Assembly (NCBI GenBank): GCA_001831095.1
Contig: MIDP01000036.1
Span: 1 to 33,457 of the forward strand
Direction of reading: 5' to 3'
DNA from: Verrucomicrobia bacterium GWF2_51_19
GTDB lineage: Bacteria > Verrucomicrobiota > Verrucomicrobiia > Opitutales > UBA12508
DNA length: 33,457 nt
Of this stretch, positions 24,005 through 32,538 are shown piece after piece; within the stretch, counting starts at the first letter, position 1; the number at the start of each line of letters is the position of its first letter. Position numbers and translations under genes: made by a program. The notes under the pieces are model-generated. The model did not search any database. It was not told where the DNA came from and was given only the letters and a program-made list of their open reading frames with translations.

Positions 24005-26590
24005 ATGCCTACCATTTTCCCTTACGTTGTTGAATTGTCCGTCTTGGCCGCACTGATTGTATGCCTCTCAGGCTGCTATTATTACCTCTTTTGCAAGCTC
24101 AGAAAAACACAGCGACAAGCTAAAGAAGTCCTCAATACGTGTGAATGCGAAAAGACAGACCTACTGGCGATCCAAAAAAACCTGAATACACAACTCCATG
24201 CGCTACAGGAACAAGTGGCTTCGCTTAAAATCAACGGAAGGCTGTTGCGAACCTTTGCTGAAACGAGCCCCGATCTTCTATTGGCGAAAAACAAGGACGC
24301 TCAATATATTTTGGCAAATCCGGCTTTCTGTCGAGCTTTAGGGAAAAAGGAAGCAGAGGTCTTGGGAAAGACCGACTATGATTTTTTCCCGAAAGAGCGG
24401 GCTGACTTTTTTAAAGCAAAAGAAGCACGCGTTCTAGAGGAAAAAATGCCAGCACAACATGAGGAGTGGTCGACCTACACCAATGGCGAAAAGCATTTTC
24501 TATCCGTTATCGATGCTCCCGTTAAAAGTGAAGATGACATCTGTGGCTTGATCTGCATAGCCAATGACATCACTGAAAACAAGCAAGCGCAAGAAGAACT
24601 CATGCGGGCCAAGGAAAAGATGGACCACATGCAGCAAGAATCTCTGCAATTCCAGGAACAATTGGAACAGGCGATTCAAAGGGCCAATCAAATGGCTGTG
24701 GAGGCAGAAACAGCCAATATCGCCAAAAGCGCCTTTTTGGCCAACATGAGCCACGAAATTCGCACACCCATGAATGGTGTTGTCGGCATGACCGACCTCC
24801 TTCTCGAAACTGAATTGAACGACAAGCAGCGCAATTACACCGAAACCGTCCAACGTTCCGCAAAGACGCTCCTGAGGGTCATCAACGAAATCCTCGACCT
24901 ATCCAAAATTGAGGCAGGCAAGGTTGAGTTTTACCCAAAACCATTCTCCTTTGACGAACTTTTACAAAACATCGTCGACCCAATACAGGCGCGCGTGCGA
25001 GAGAAAAACCTCCACGTATTCTTTTATCGCTCAAATCCGCTTCCAGAACAAGTCATCGGAGACCCCGAACGCATTCAGCAAGTCATTTTAAACATCGTCT
25101 ATAATGCCGTCAAATTCACGCCAGAGAATGGCACCGTCATGCTCCGTATCGGCTGCATGCAGTCGGATGAAAAGGTGTCTTTCCGCGTCGAAGTCCAAGA
25201 CAACGGTATCGGGATTCCGAAAGAACGGCAATCAACGATTTTTGAAAAGTTCACGCAAGAAGACACCTCTCTTTCCAGACGTTATGAGGGCACTGGTCTG
25301 GGTCTCGCCATTTGCAAGCAGCTCATTCACTTGATGGGTGGCGAAATCGGCGTTGAGAGCGAACCCGGAAAGGGCTCCACGTTCTGGTTAACGTTCACCC
25401 TGCGCATCCCGACAGGTGTTGTGATGGAAACATCTCCTTTTGGGAAAATTGCGCCCAAAATACTCATCTGGGATGACAACACACTTGTTGCCAACACCCT
25501 GAAACACATGTTCATTGAAAAGGAAGTCGATCCTTGCATTATCGAATCGATGACCGACCTCGCGACGTCCTTTGATGCTCAAAAACCGACTGCGCTTCTC
25601 CTTGGTAAATCCTTATCTAAAGACGAAATCAACGCAATAGCCACCGCCTATCCCACTGGACTTCTCGTGTTTCTCCTCCAACACGATAAGTCTCTGCCAG
25701 AACGCATCGAGCATTACTCAAAAATTCACCCAAAGGCAATCCTGCCATTTCCAATCTTGGATTCTAAATGCAAGCAAACCATTCTTTCCGCCGTACAAAA
25801 TCGCATCGACCCATCTCTAACCTTGAAGCCACAAAAGAGTCTGCAGTCGTTTAATCTCAACATTCTTCTCGCCGAAGACAACGAGATCAATCAAAAAACG
25901 GCCATAGCGATGTTTTCGCGCCTCGGCTGTAAGATCGATTTGGCTAAAAATGGACGTGAGGCGGTCGAACGCGCCCTGGCAGACAAGTACGACATTATTT
26001 TCATGGACCTCCAAATGCCTGAAATGGATGGACTTGAGGCCACACGCGAAATCCGTAGACAAGAGCATGTCCGGACGCCCATTATCGCCATGACGGCCAA
26101 TGCCATGCAAGGGTTTGACGATCAATGTTACGCCGCTGGCATGGACGATTACGTCGCCAAGCCAGTTTCTCTGAAATCACTCGAAACACTGTTGGGGAAA
26201 TTCAAGTCGATGTCCAACAATGTTTCTGTCGTGCCCGATGTCATCCCAGAGAAAATAACTTACTTAAAAACATGGGATCCCGCACCCATTCTCGAAATTT
26301 CAGGTGGTGAGGCGGCGACCATTCAAACCTTTGTCGACACCTTTCGCGAACAAATGCCCTTGCAAATGAAGGCCCTACAGTCTGCTGCTGAACAGGGCGA
26401 TTGGAGCAATGTCAAGCAACACGCCCACAAAATCAAGGGCTCCATTGGCTACTTCGGCGCAGAAAAGTTGACGGCAACTGTCCAGAAAATAGAGGCCGTC
26501 ATTCGCGAACACAACCTAGATGACTGCATCCCTCTCATCGCTCAAGCGTTGAAGGAGTATGAGGAGCTCAACACTGCCATCCACTTTTAA
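24005..26590 (+). CDS. Hybrid sensor histidine kinase (PAS-HK-pseudoREC-REC-Hpt)
   Basis: An 861-residue BarA-like kinase; the residue numbers below count from a GTG three codons upstream. One membrane segment (about 10-33), a coiled coil, a PAS domain (about 84-195, ending [24 protein letters not shown]), a second coiled coil, HisKA with phospho-His253 ([12 protein letters not shown]), HATPase with [18 protein letters not shown] and GTGLGLAI, then a receiver-like domain at about 486-605 lacking the phospho-acceptor Asp and conserved Lys, a true receiver (AEDNEIN, Asp671 in [11 protein letters not shown], Lys722) and a C-terminal Hpt domain (His811 in [11 protein letters not shown]). It should run a phosphorelay to a separate response regulator, which is not in this window. 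ATG 24005 is preferred. A P cassette begins at the stop. Confidence 0.94.
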   Translation: MPTIFPYVVELSVLAALIVCLSGCYYYLFCKLRKTQRQAKEVLNTCECEKTDLLAIQKNLNTQLHALQEQVASLKINGRLLRTFAETSPDLLLAKNKDAQYILANPAFCRALGKKEAEVLGKTDYDFFPKERADFFKAKEARVLEEKMPAQHEEWSTYTNGEKHFLSVIDAPVKSEDDICGLICIANDITENKQAQEELMRAKEKMDHMQQESLQFQEQLEQAIQRANQMAVEAETANIAKSAFLANMSHEIRTPMNGVVGMTDLLLETELNDKQRNYTETVQRSAKTLLRVINEILDLSKIEAGKVEFYPKPFSFDELLQNIVDPIQARVREKNLHVFFYRSNPLPEQVIGDPERIQQVILNIVYNAVKFTPENGTVMLRIGCMQSDEKVSFRVEVQDNGIGIPKERQSTIFEKFTQEDTSLSRRYEGTGLGLAICKQLIHLMGGEIGVESEPGKGSTFWLTFTLRIPTGVVMETSPFGKIAPKILIWDDNTLVANTLKHMFIEKEVDPCIIESMTDLATSFDAQKPTALLLGKSLSKDEINAIATAYPTGLLVFLLQHDKSLPERIEHYSKIHPKAILPFPILDSKCKQTILSAVQNRIDPSLTLKPQKSLQSFNLNILLAEDNEINQKTAIAMFSRLGCKIDLAKNGREAVERALADKYDIIFMDLQMPEMDGLEATREIRRQEHVRTPIIAMTANAMQGFDDQCYAAGMDDYVAKPVSLKSLETLLGKFKSMSNNVSVVPDVIPEKITYLKTWDPAPILEISGGEAATIQTFVDTFREQMPLQMKALQSAAEQGDWSNVKQHAHKIKGSIGYFGAEKLTATVQKIEAVIREHNLDDCIPLIAQALKEYEELNTAIHF

Positions 26591-26790
26591 ACACCTATGC
26601 AAAATGCCGTGAAAGCTCGTTTCGCGCTCCGCCGACTGGCTCACGTACGTCTATGTACGCTACGCCAGATCGTGCTCGCGCAAAGCCAAGCTTTGACGAC
26701 ATTTTGCATAGGTGTTTGCAAATTAATAACTTACAAAATGTAATGGCTCTATGGCCAGTCTTATAGACCATTTTGCAACGGTCTTTTAGC
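26589..26790 (+). repeat. P palindromic cassette, copy 2 (between convergent genes)
   Basis: Perfect 18-bp arms AAACACCTATGCAAAATG and complement lie at 26589-26606 and 26700-26717, enclosing a core with GAAAGCTCGTTTCGCGCTCC and GTACGTCTATGTACG. A linker (TTAATAACTTACAAAATG) leads to a mini-hairpin at 26765-26789 (minus strand: AGACCGTTGCAAAATGGTCT). The kinase stop touches the left arm; the WecA-like gene's last codons and stop lie in the mini-hairpin. Relative to copy 1, arm bases differ on both sides in a compensating way. Confidence 0.85.
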
Positions 26791-27825
26791 GCGTCCCTTT
26801 TTCCGCTCTATGGCCCAGACGTAGTTGTGGAGTGACAGATAACAGATGCCGCTAATAAGAAGGAAGGTGATCAACAGGGTCTGGGTGGGGTAGAGTATCC
26901 AACGCCATGCAAACCCGATACCCATAATAGTAAAGGCCATGTAGACGCTGACAACGCGATCATGTGGGTGTTTGCCGTTGAGGACGAGGCGCTGAAACAG
27001 GTGTCGATAGTGACGTGAAAAGAGGTTTTCTCGCCGATAGACGCGCTTCAAGACGGTGACGAGCGGGTCCATTATAAAGATCCACATGATCATTGCCCCA
27101 GCGATGAGGCTCACACGGGCACCGATGGTGGGCGTCGATAGGTCGAGGTAGAGGGGCAAGATGGCAAACGTGAAGCCTAAAAATGTGCTCCCCGAATCGC
27201 CCATAAAGATTTTCGCCGGGTGCCAGTTAAAGCAAGCAAAGGCGAACATTGCAACGCTCAAAATCAGGCTGAACACAATGATCCACTCCACGTGCGTCAA
27301 AAATCCAATGCCAGCCCAACCTATACCGGCCAAGACCGCCTGAGCGCTGGCCATGCCGTCAATACCGTCCATAAAGTTGTAGGTATTGATCATCCCAATC
27401 ACCCAGCCAAAGAAAAAGATGAGGTAGGCCCATGTCAAAAGACCGCCGCTCTCCATGTGAAAGAGATTGTAGTGGTCAATGACCCACGTAAAACACAGAG
27501 AAATGATGATTTGCAAAAATAACCGGTAAATCGCCTTGATGCCGTTAACGTCGTCGAAAATACCCACGAGCAACAGGACGGTTCCAAAAAAGATGTATAG
27601 GAAAAGTTCGTTTACTGGTGCCGCTGTTCCACGCATCCACAAAAAGGCCGAACTCAACACAACACTTCCGAACCCGATGCCGCCAATGTTAGACTTTGGG
27701 TCTTTGTGCATGGAAACTGTTTTTGGCTTTTCAAAGACCTGATGGCGCAGGGCCTTTTTGTAGATCAAGCACGTCAGTCCCCAGGTGGACAGGAAAACGA
27801 AAACCAATATGCTCAGGATAATCAT
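26761..27825 (-). CDS. WecA/MraY-family undecaprenyl-phosphate sugar-1-phosphate transferase
   Basis: A 354-residue integral membrane protein with about ten hydrophobic segments. Family motifs are present in order: DDVNGIKAIYR (second DD-type aspartate motif, GIFDD), NTYNFMDGIDGMAS (the NxxNxxDGIDGL motif), FMGDSGSTFLG and HLFQRLVLNGKHPH (the C-terminal His motif of WecA types). It should transfer a sugar 1-phosphate from a UDP-sugar to undecaprenyl phosphate, starting an O-antigen or other envelope glycan; WecA-like is favoured over MraY by the His motif. The start at 27825 overlaps the MFS stop in an ATGA, so the two are probably coupled. The last residues (RPLQNGL) and stop are encoded by repeat DNA. 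Confidence 0.9.
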   Translation of the reverse strand: MIILSILVFVFLSTWGLTCLIYKKALRHQVFEKPKTVSMHKDPKSNIGGIGFGSVVLSSAFLWMRGTAAPVNELFLYIFFGTVLLLVGIFDDVNGIKAIYRLFLQIIISLCFTWVIDHYNLFHMESGGLLTWAYLIFFFGWVIGMINTYNFMDGIDGMASAQAVLAGIGWAGIGFLTHVEWIIVFSLILSVAMFAFACFNWHPAKIFMGDSGSTFLGFTFAILPLYLDLSTPTIGARVSLIAGAMIMWIFIMDPLVTVLKRVYRRENLFSRHYRHLFQRLVLNGKHPHDRVVSVYMAFTIMGIGFAWRWILYPTQTLLITFLLISGICYLSLHNYVWAIERKKGRAKRPLQNGL

Positions 27826-29138
27826 AGGGTGCGCGTGGGTTGATTGATGGTGAAAATTTTCAATTGCAGGCAAAGGAACACCAAGAGCGAAAATACGGCC
27901 ATGATGCTGGTTGACAAGCCATAAGAGCCCGTTTGTCCATAAATGCTGCTGTACGTAATCGGCCCCAACGAACTCGCAATGACCGTGGCAAACATCGTCC
28001 ATCCCATAATGGATCCAAGATGTTTTCGTCCGTAAAAATGCGCCCAGAGAAGAGCATTGAGTACGCCCCAGCTGCCCCAGGAGAGGCCATTAAATAAGAT
28101 AAAGGCCCACCAGCCCAAATGCGAACCGAGAAATGGAAAAAGGAAAGATGCCACAATCTGCGTCAACATTTGCCCCTTAAACATCCGCAAAATGCCAAAT
28201 TTTTTCGCGCCCCAACTGGCCACAAAATTACCGATGATCGCCACCCAGGCCATGTGAAAGAGGAGCGAGCGCACTTTATCGCTGATTTCCATGGACCGTC
28301 CTATCGAATCGAGGTGCAGCGTCATGCCGGAATTGCTGAAGTTCAACACTATCATGCCCATCACGAGGGTCCAGAAAAAGGGCGTGATGACTACCTCTTT
28401 GGCCGTCCAATGCGCTTCAACAACGGGCTCATTTTTGACAACCACATCGGTCGATTGGCCGTCCATCGTCAATCCACAGGCTTCGGGGTTGTCTCTAAAA
28501 AAGAGCCAAGCAAATGGCGATGCGGCACAAATTAAAAACGTTCCAATCCAGACCCACACATCTTTCCAATCGAGTGCCATGGCCGACAGTGTTCCAAAGA
28601 TAACCGGTGACATCCCATAACTTAAGGACTGAAAGGAGCTCGTGATGGCCGATACGATGTTTCGCTTGCGGAAAAACCATTTTACAATCATCGTCCGCGT
28701 GATCATCGTGAGCATGCCCTGTGCGAAAAAACGCATCAGGTAGAAGAAGAGAAACATGAAGCCGACACCCACCCAAGTCGCCGAAAACTCCTCGCCAACC
28801 CATTCAATCCATTGACTGAAAAGCAACAGAACTCCGCCAAGCAAAATCAGGCTGAAAAAGCCCATCTTGCGCGCGCCGTAACGGTCGAATTGACGTCCGC
28901 CCCACGGCAAGGTCGCCGCCGATGCGAGTGTCCCCATCATGTAGGCAAAGCTGTATTGAACACGCGAGATCGACAACACTTCCAAAATCTTGTCTGTAAA
29001 TGGGGAAATGCCAGCACTGTGCCCAGGTAGAGAAAAGCAAAAACCCAACGTTCCCGCCATCAAAATGACCCAGCCGTAAAAAAAAGGCACTCGAACGGGA
29101 TCGAATGGGAAATTGGAGCGAAACAACTTGCTTTTCAT
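27822..29138 (-). CDS. MFS transporter
   Basis: A 438-residue protein with about twelve membrane segments. It starts with MKSKLFRSNFPFDPVRVPFFYGW and includes the MFS loop GGRQFDRYGARKMG between segments 2 and 3 (the G-x3-D-R-x-G-x-R motif), then MITRTMIVKWFFRKRNIVSAITSS before the midpoint. The set resembles monocarboxylate/oxalate-formate-type carriers, but the substrate is unknown. The start at 29138 is chosen because upstream codons are non-homologous and enter the divergent gene's promoter. Its stop overlaps the WecA-like start. Pairing with a lipid-linked sugar transferase is unusual for this class of carrier. Confidence 0.88.
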   Translation of the reverse strand: MKSKLFRSNFPFDPVRVPFFYGWVILMAGTLGFCFSLPGHSAGISPFTDKILEVLSISRVQYSFAYMMGTLASAATLPWGGRQFDRYGARKMGFFSLILLGGVLLLFSQWIEWVGEEFSATWVGVGFMFLFFYLMRFFAQGMLTMITRTMIVKWFFRKRNIVSAITSSFQSLSYGMSPVIFGTLSAMALDWKDVWVWIGTFLICAASPFAWLFFRDNPEACGLTMDGQSTDVVVKNEPVVEAHWTAKEVVITPFFWTLVMGMIVLNFSNSGMTLHLDSIGRSMEISDKVRSLLFHMAWVAIIGNFVASWGAKKFGILRMFKGQMLTQIVASFLFPFLGSHLGWWAFILFNGLSWGSWGVLNALLWAHFYGRKHLGSIMGWTMFATVIASSLGPITYSSIYGQTGSYGLSTSIMAVFSLLVFLCLQLKIFTINQPTRTL

Positions 29139-29262
29139 ACACCAGACATAATGAATGTTTTTTTTGAATGCAAGGCAAGACCCAAAAAAACAATCGATAC
29201 GCGCTTCCCCCTGGTATTTTGCATCGATCTTTTCGGCATAGATTCTGCTGTTTATAGTATGC

Positions 29263-29979
29263 ATGAAAACGTTGGCAGTGCTTTTAGTGGCTGCTTCCGC
29301 ATGCGCGCAAACCAGTGTGGACGTGTTTGTTAAAATGCTCGAGGAGCGTGGCACTATCGTCGAAAATAGCGTTGAAGGGATTCAGGAGAGGCAAGACGAG
29401 TTGATTGCAATTCTCGAAAAACACCCGGAAATGTGTCAGGTTCCAGAGGATCTTGACAAGAAAAAGTGGCCAAACTTGATGGCTCTGGCTGCAGATGTCG
29501 AGATGGATGCTGTCATTTGTTATTTGTACTTGACTGGCATGACCTATAAATACCGTTATGACGGTGAAAACACAGCGATTCTCTATATGCTCCTCGACCA
29601 ATGTGATTTAAAGAATATGGCTAGAACACTCACAGAGAAGAATGATAAAAGATTAAAATTACTCTTATCAAAATACCCACTCACTCGTTACAGCGTGTAC
29701 AAAAATGGAGAGACCCTGTTGCATGTGGCCTGTAATCAAAAACTGCGTACTTTAAAAATCATTCTCGATGACCCAATTATCAACATCAATAAACGAGACA
29801 AGAACGGCTGTACACCACTGGCATTAGCCTGTCTCAATCGAAATAAGCAGATGATTCAATGCTTGCTGGAGGCGGGTGCCAATCCAGACATAGGTGAACG
29901 AGGCTATACTCCCAGGGCGATGATCGCCAAAGACCCGAAAATACAATCGTGTCAACGTTACTTAGACAAATTTAATTGA
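29263..29979 (+). CDS. Exported ankyrin-repeat protein
   Basis: A 238-residue protein with a short signal peptide (MKTLAVLLVAASACAQ). Residues of about 140-235 contain clear ankyrin repeats: NGETLLHVACNQKLRTLKII, NKRDKNGCTPLALACLNRNK, LLEAGANPDIGERGYTPRAM. The earlier part (EERGTIVENSVEGIQERQDE..) shows weaker repeats. Its layout parallels the protein at 23209-23910: export signal, variable middle, C-terminal ankyrins. TATAGT ends 4 nt before the ATG; no Shine-Dalgarno is seen. It overlaps the DUF456 gene tail to tail by 8 nt. A periplasmic or secreted protein-binding role is likely; the partner is unknown. Confidence 0.85.
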   Translation: MKTLAVLLVAASACAQTSVDVFVKMLEERGTIVENSVEGIQERQDELIAILEKHPEMCQVPEDLDKKKWPNLMALAADVEMDAVICYLYLTGMTYKYRYDGENTAILYMLLDQCDLKNMARTLTEKNDKRLKLLLSKYPLTRYSVYKNGETLLHVACNQKLRTLKIILDDPIININKRDKNGCTPLALACLNRNKQMIQCLLEAGANPDIGERGYTPRAMIAKDPKIQSCQRYLDKFN

Positions 29980-30511
29980 GTCCGGGAAGTGTTGAGTGGC
30001 CGACCTGCATAAAGAAGGCTACGATGATGGAAACGATAATGGCGATTTTTACAAAAAATGCGAAAAAGCCGCCGATAAGCGCACCGAAACCCGCCTTGCT
30101 GGCCCCGCGGAGGTCCTTCCCTCCAATGATTTCAAACAAGACCGCGCCAAACAATGGGCCGAGAATCATTCCAAGCCCAATCCCAATGCCCAACAGCGGT
30201 GAGAGCAGAAATGGGCCGATCAACAACCCCAACATTGCCCCGACCATGCCACGCCACGTCGCCCCAAATGCCCGCGCGCCCCAAATAGTACACAGGGCGT
30301 CGATGCCGTACGTCGCGCCGACACAGGCTGTTGCGGTCCAAAAAAACGTCCACGAGACCGACTGCTGGCCCAGCGCTATTTTGTGAATCAAGATACCGAG
30401 CCACACCAATAGCGCCCCAGGCAATAGCGGCAGGAAAGCACCCAAAAAGCCAAATAGGAAACAGGCCACGACGGCTGACATTAATAAAAATGATGTAATT
30501 TCGTTAGCCAT
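29972..30511 (-). CDS. DUF456 family membrane protein
   Basis: A 179-residue hydrophobic protein with about five membrane segments. It shows the DUF456 pattern: FLGAFLPLLPGALLVWLGIL near the N-terminus, a central GARAFGATWRGMVGAMLGLL block, GPLFGAVLFEIIGGKD and a final hydrophobic helix. Function of the family is unknown. The gene stands between ruvC (73 nt upstream, same strand) and the ankyrin-repeat gene. Confidence 0.88.
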   Translation of the reverse strand: MANEITSFLLMSAVVACFLFGFLGAFLPLLPGALLVWLGILIHKIALGQQSVSWTFFWTATACVGATYGIDALCTIWGARAFGATWRGMVGAMLGLLIGPFLLSPLLGIGIGLGMILGPLFGAVLFEIIGGKDLRGASKAGFGALIGGFFAFFVKIAIIVSIIVAFFMQVGHSTLPGLN

Positions 30512-30584
30512 TCAGGGTTGGATCTAAAAAATTATGTTAATGACAAGTGTTGTACTTTGACGTTGAATGCGTCTAAGTCAAAGA

Positions 30585-31157
30585 CTATTTTTCAAAGGCC
30601 CGGCAGAGGGCAACGGCAGTTGCGTCAGACTCGTCCAACGGTAGTGACTCTTCAAGGGACAACATTTGTTGCAGCGTTTTTGCAATTTGTTGCTTGCTCG
30701 CCCTTCCATAACCGAGAACGGCCTGCTTGACGCGCAACGGTGAGTATTCGGCGATAGGCAAATCGCGTTGAACGAGGACAGCGAGAATGGCCCCGCGTAC
30801 CATTCCAAGCGTTTGAGCCGTCTGGAAATTTTGTACGTAAATGGTCTGCTCGATCGCAGCAACGTCAATCGGGTATTGACTCAATGCAGATTGGACGCCC
30901 TGTATAATGTTTTTAAGGCAGTCAAAGAAAGACAAGGATTGAGGGTTGCGCAAGGTCGTCGAAAAGAGAAGCTTTGGCTCGCCTCGATCGATAGAGAGCA
31001 CGCTCAGGCCCGTTCCACGCAGGCTTGGATCGATACCCAAAACAACGCCATTAAAGCGCTCCTTTTTGAGCGAAAAGGACACCGGATCCGCTGAAGCAGA
31101 CTTGTTGCGCCCGCCTTTGAGCTTTGCTGTCCACATCATTCTTGCGGAAGGCTTCAT
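30585..31157 (-). CDS. ruvC: Crossover junction endodeoxyribonuclease RuvC
   Basis: A 190-residue protein. After a basic N-terminal extension of about 37 residues the RuvC fold starts with VVLGIDPSLRGTG. All four catalytic acids are visible: Asp43, Glu103 (AAIEQTIYVQNFQTAQTLG), and Asp175/Asp178 (LDESDATAVAL). It cuts Holliday junctions as a dimer with RuvAB; ruvA and ruvB are not in the window. The start at 31157 is supported by AGGAGG 5 nt upstream and directly abuts the TAA of the DUF151 gene, so both genes are likely co-transcribed. Confidence 0.96.
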   Translation of the reverse strand: MKPSARMMWTAKLKGGRNKSASADPVSFSLKKERFNGVVLGIDPSLRGTGLSVLSIDRGEPKLLFSTTLRNPQSLSFFDCLKNIIQGVQSALSQYPIDVAAIEQTIYVQNFQTAQTLGMVRGAILAVLVQRDLPIAEYSPLRVKQAVLGYGRASKQQIAKTLQQMLSLEESLPLDESDATAVALCRAFEK

Positions 31158-31619
31158 TTAGGCCTCCTCTGGCGGCGTTTGGTGTTCCGCTAGAATGCGA
31201 TGAAAAACCTCCGTCATGTCGTCGACGAGGTCGAGTGTCTTTTTTGAGACCAAAATGGGTTTTTCATCTTGAAGCGCTAGCAAAATGGCATCACTGGGCC
31301 GAGCGTCGACTTCGACCAACTTCAGCCCGAGTTCATTGTGCATTTTTAAAATGATGCGGGCAAAAAAAGTCCCTTCCGCGACATCGGCAATCACGACGCG
31401 TTCAAGCGTCACACCGAGGCCAAAAAAGATGTTGCGAATGAGATCGTGAGTCAATGGGCGATCCCGTGGCACTTTTTTTAGATGAATCGAAATCAAATTC
31501 CCAAAATAAGCGTCTACGTAAATGACGAATGTCTTGATCTCTGTATGCAAAAAAAGAGCCGACCCATTGGTTGTCGGAATGACCCCTTTCAGCGTTATCT
31601 CGAAAACTTCCTTGCTCAC
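31158..31619 (-). CDS. DUF151 bifunctional nuclease family protein
   Basis: About 153 residues from a GTG at 31619. The family core is clear: LKGVIPTTNGSALFLHTEIKT near the start, VIYVDAYFGN, then LGVTLERVVIADVAEGTFFARI and the signature VEVDARPSDAILLALQ, ending in a short acidic tail. Plant and bacterial relatives have been described as bifunctional nucleases, while others have unknown roles. The start is uncertain: GTG 31619 places the family N-terminus correctly; TTG codons at 31649 and 31667 are alternatives. A likely promoter lies about 90 nt upstream. The gene immediately precedes ruvC. Confidence 0.85.
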   Translation of the reverse strand: MSKEVFEITLKGVIPTTNGSALFLHTEIKTFVIYVDAYFGNLISIHLKKVPRDRPLTHDLIRNIFFGLGVTLERVVIADVAEGTFFARIILKMHNELGLKLVEVDARPSDAILLALQDEKPILVSKKTLDLVDDMTEVFHRILAEHQTPPEEA

Positions 31620-31710
31620 TCTTTCTACTTTACCAGGTTTTCTCTCCAACTGACAATCTTTTTTCAATTCTAAGACAAAAAAGACCGTGTTTCGGTGTTG
31701 ACAAAGCCAT

Positions 31711-31738
31711 ATAATATGACTTCCTGTTTGGGTTGTAA
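31711..31738 (-). promoter_or_regulatory. Probable promoter of the DUF151-ruvC genes
   Basis: On the minus strand TTACAA (31738-31733), a 16-bp spacer and TATTAT (31716-31711). It lies just outside the left arm of P copy 3, and gives a leader of about 85 nt to the GTG at 31619. Confidence 0.4.
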
Positions 31739-31743
31739 TAGGC

Positions 31744-31870
31744 AAGACCTATGCAAAATGTTGTGAAAGCTCGTTTAGCGCTGCGCCGACTGCCTCACGT
31801 ACCTCTATGTATGCTACGGCAGGTCGTGCTCGCGCAAAGCCAAGCTTTGACGACATTTTTCACAGGTCTT
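31744..31870 (+). repeat. P palindromic cassette, copy 3
   Basis: Arms AAGACCTATGCAAAATG (31744-31760) and CATTTTTCACAGGTCTT (31854-31870) enclose the same core as copies 1 and 2 (GTGAAAGCTCGTTTAGCGCT, CACGTACCTCTATGTATGCT, GCTCGCGCAAAGCCAAGC). It lies between divergent transcription units, unlike the copies at gene 3' ends. The linker after it (TTAACAACTTACGGAAA) matches that of copy 2. Confidence 0.85.
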
Positions 31871-31894
31871 TGTATATTAACAACTTACGGAAAG

Positions 31895-32002
31895 AAAGAC
31901 CGTTAAAAAAGGGAGGCCAGACACGAGGGCGACAAGAGCGTACGTTGGTACGTAATCTAGCCTGAATGACGAGAATGCCACCAATATTTTGCATCGGTCT
32001 TT
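31895..32002 (-). repeat. Q palindromic cassette, copy 1, abutting rpmJ
   Basis: Outer arms AAAGACCGTT and AATATTTTGCATCGGTCTTT have the P-type sequence, but the core (minus strand: GATTACGTACCAACGTACGC, GTCGCCCTCG) matches the cassette after efp at 33093-33219. The right arm ends one base before an ATG in frame with L36, so this repeat forms the leader of the ribosomal protein block. Confidence 0.7.
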
Positions 32003-32011
32003 ATGAATATT

Positions 32012-32137
32012 ATGAAAGTTGCCGCATCGTTAAAATCACTTAAAAACCGCCATCCAAAATGTCAGGTTGTGCGCCGCAAAGGCCGCATCTATGTCATTTG
32101 CAAAGAAAATCCGCGTTTCAAAGCGCGTCAAGGTTGA
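32012..32137 (+). CDS. rpmJ: Ribosomal protein L36, type B (zinc-free form)
   Basis: A 41-residue protein, [20 protein letters not shown], then [20 protein letters not shown]. It is the L36 type with the [19 protein letters not shown] block that lacks the full zinc-binding Cys3-His set of the classical form. L36 is part of the large ribosomal subunit. An in-frame ATG at 32003 would add MNI. It lies 6 nt before L31; the pair matches the L31B/L36B pairs (ykgM/ykgO) that are zinc-regulated in other bacteria. Confidence 0.92.
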   Translation: MKVAASLKSLKNRHPKCQVVRRKGRIYVICKENPRFKARQG

Positions 32138-32143
32138 GGAGTT

Positions 32144-32398
32144 ATGAAAGCTGAAATCCATCCTAAAAAACACCCGGCTTGCTTTGTAGATGTCTCTACA
32201 GGCAGACGTTTTTATTCCGAGTCCACCACGAAGTCACGTCAGACGGAAACCGTTGACGGCGTTGAATATCAGATGATTATCTGCGACGTCACTTCGGATT
32301 CGCACCCCGCTTACACGGGCAAGAAACGCTTCGTCGACACCGCTGGACGCGTCGAGAAGTTCCAAAACAAATTCCGCCGCACGCGCGCCAAGGCCTAA
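32144..32398 (+). CDS. rpmE2: Ribosomal protein L31, type B (zinc-free form)
   Basis: An 84-residue protein starting MKAEIHPKKHPACFVDVSTG, of type B: no CxxC zinc pairs, with the SDSHPAYTGKKRFVDTAGRVEKF-type C-terminal block. It binds the large subunit at the intersubunit bridge. GAGGAG about 5 nt upstream overlaps the L36 stop, so the two are co-translated. A P-type arm (ACATTTTTCAACGGTATTTT) follows the stop, before tRNA-Pro. Confidence 0.95.
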   Translation: MKAEIHPKKHPACFVDVSTGRRFYSESTTKSRQTETVDGVEYQMIICDVTSDSHPAYTGKKRFVDTAGRVEKFQNKFRRTRAKA

Positions 32399-32441
32399 TT
32401 CACTCAACAGGCAGCGAACATTTTTCAACGGTATTTTTTTG

Positions 32442-32518
32442 CGGGACGTAGCTCAGTCTGGTAGAGTGCATGCTTTGGGAGCATGATGTCGCAGGTTCGA
32501 ATCCTGTCGTCCCGACCA
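32442..32518 (+). tRNA. tRNA-Pro (anticodon TGG)
   Basis: A 77-nt tRNA with acceptor CGGGACG/CGTCCCG, including the C1-G72 pair characteristic of bacterial tRNA-Pro, discriminator A and an encoded CCA. The anticodon stem CATGC/GCATG carries loop TTTGGGA (anticodon TGG). The D loop AGTCTGGTA has 9 nt, the form EF-P is known to recognise. The efp start codon lies 20 nt downstream. Confidence 0.96.
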
Positions 32519-32538
32519 GCTTTAAAATTTCCATAATT

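Noticed and set aside
30555-30583. Terminator after ruvC (CTTTGAC/GTCAAAG hairpin)
   Set aside because: The 7-bp stem has a long loop and no T-tract follows on the minus strand, so support is too weak.
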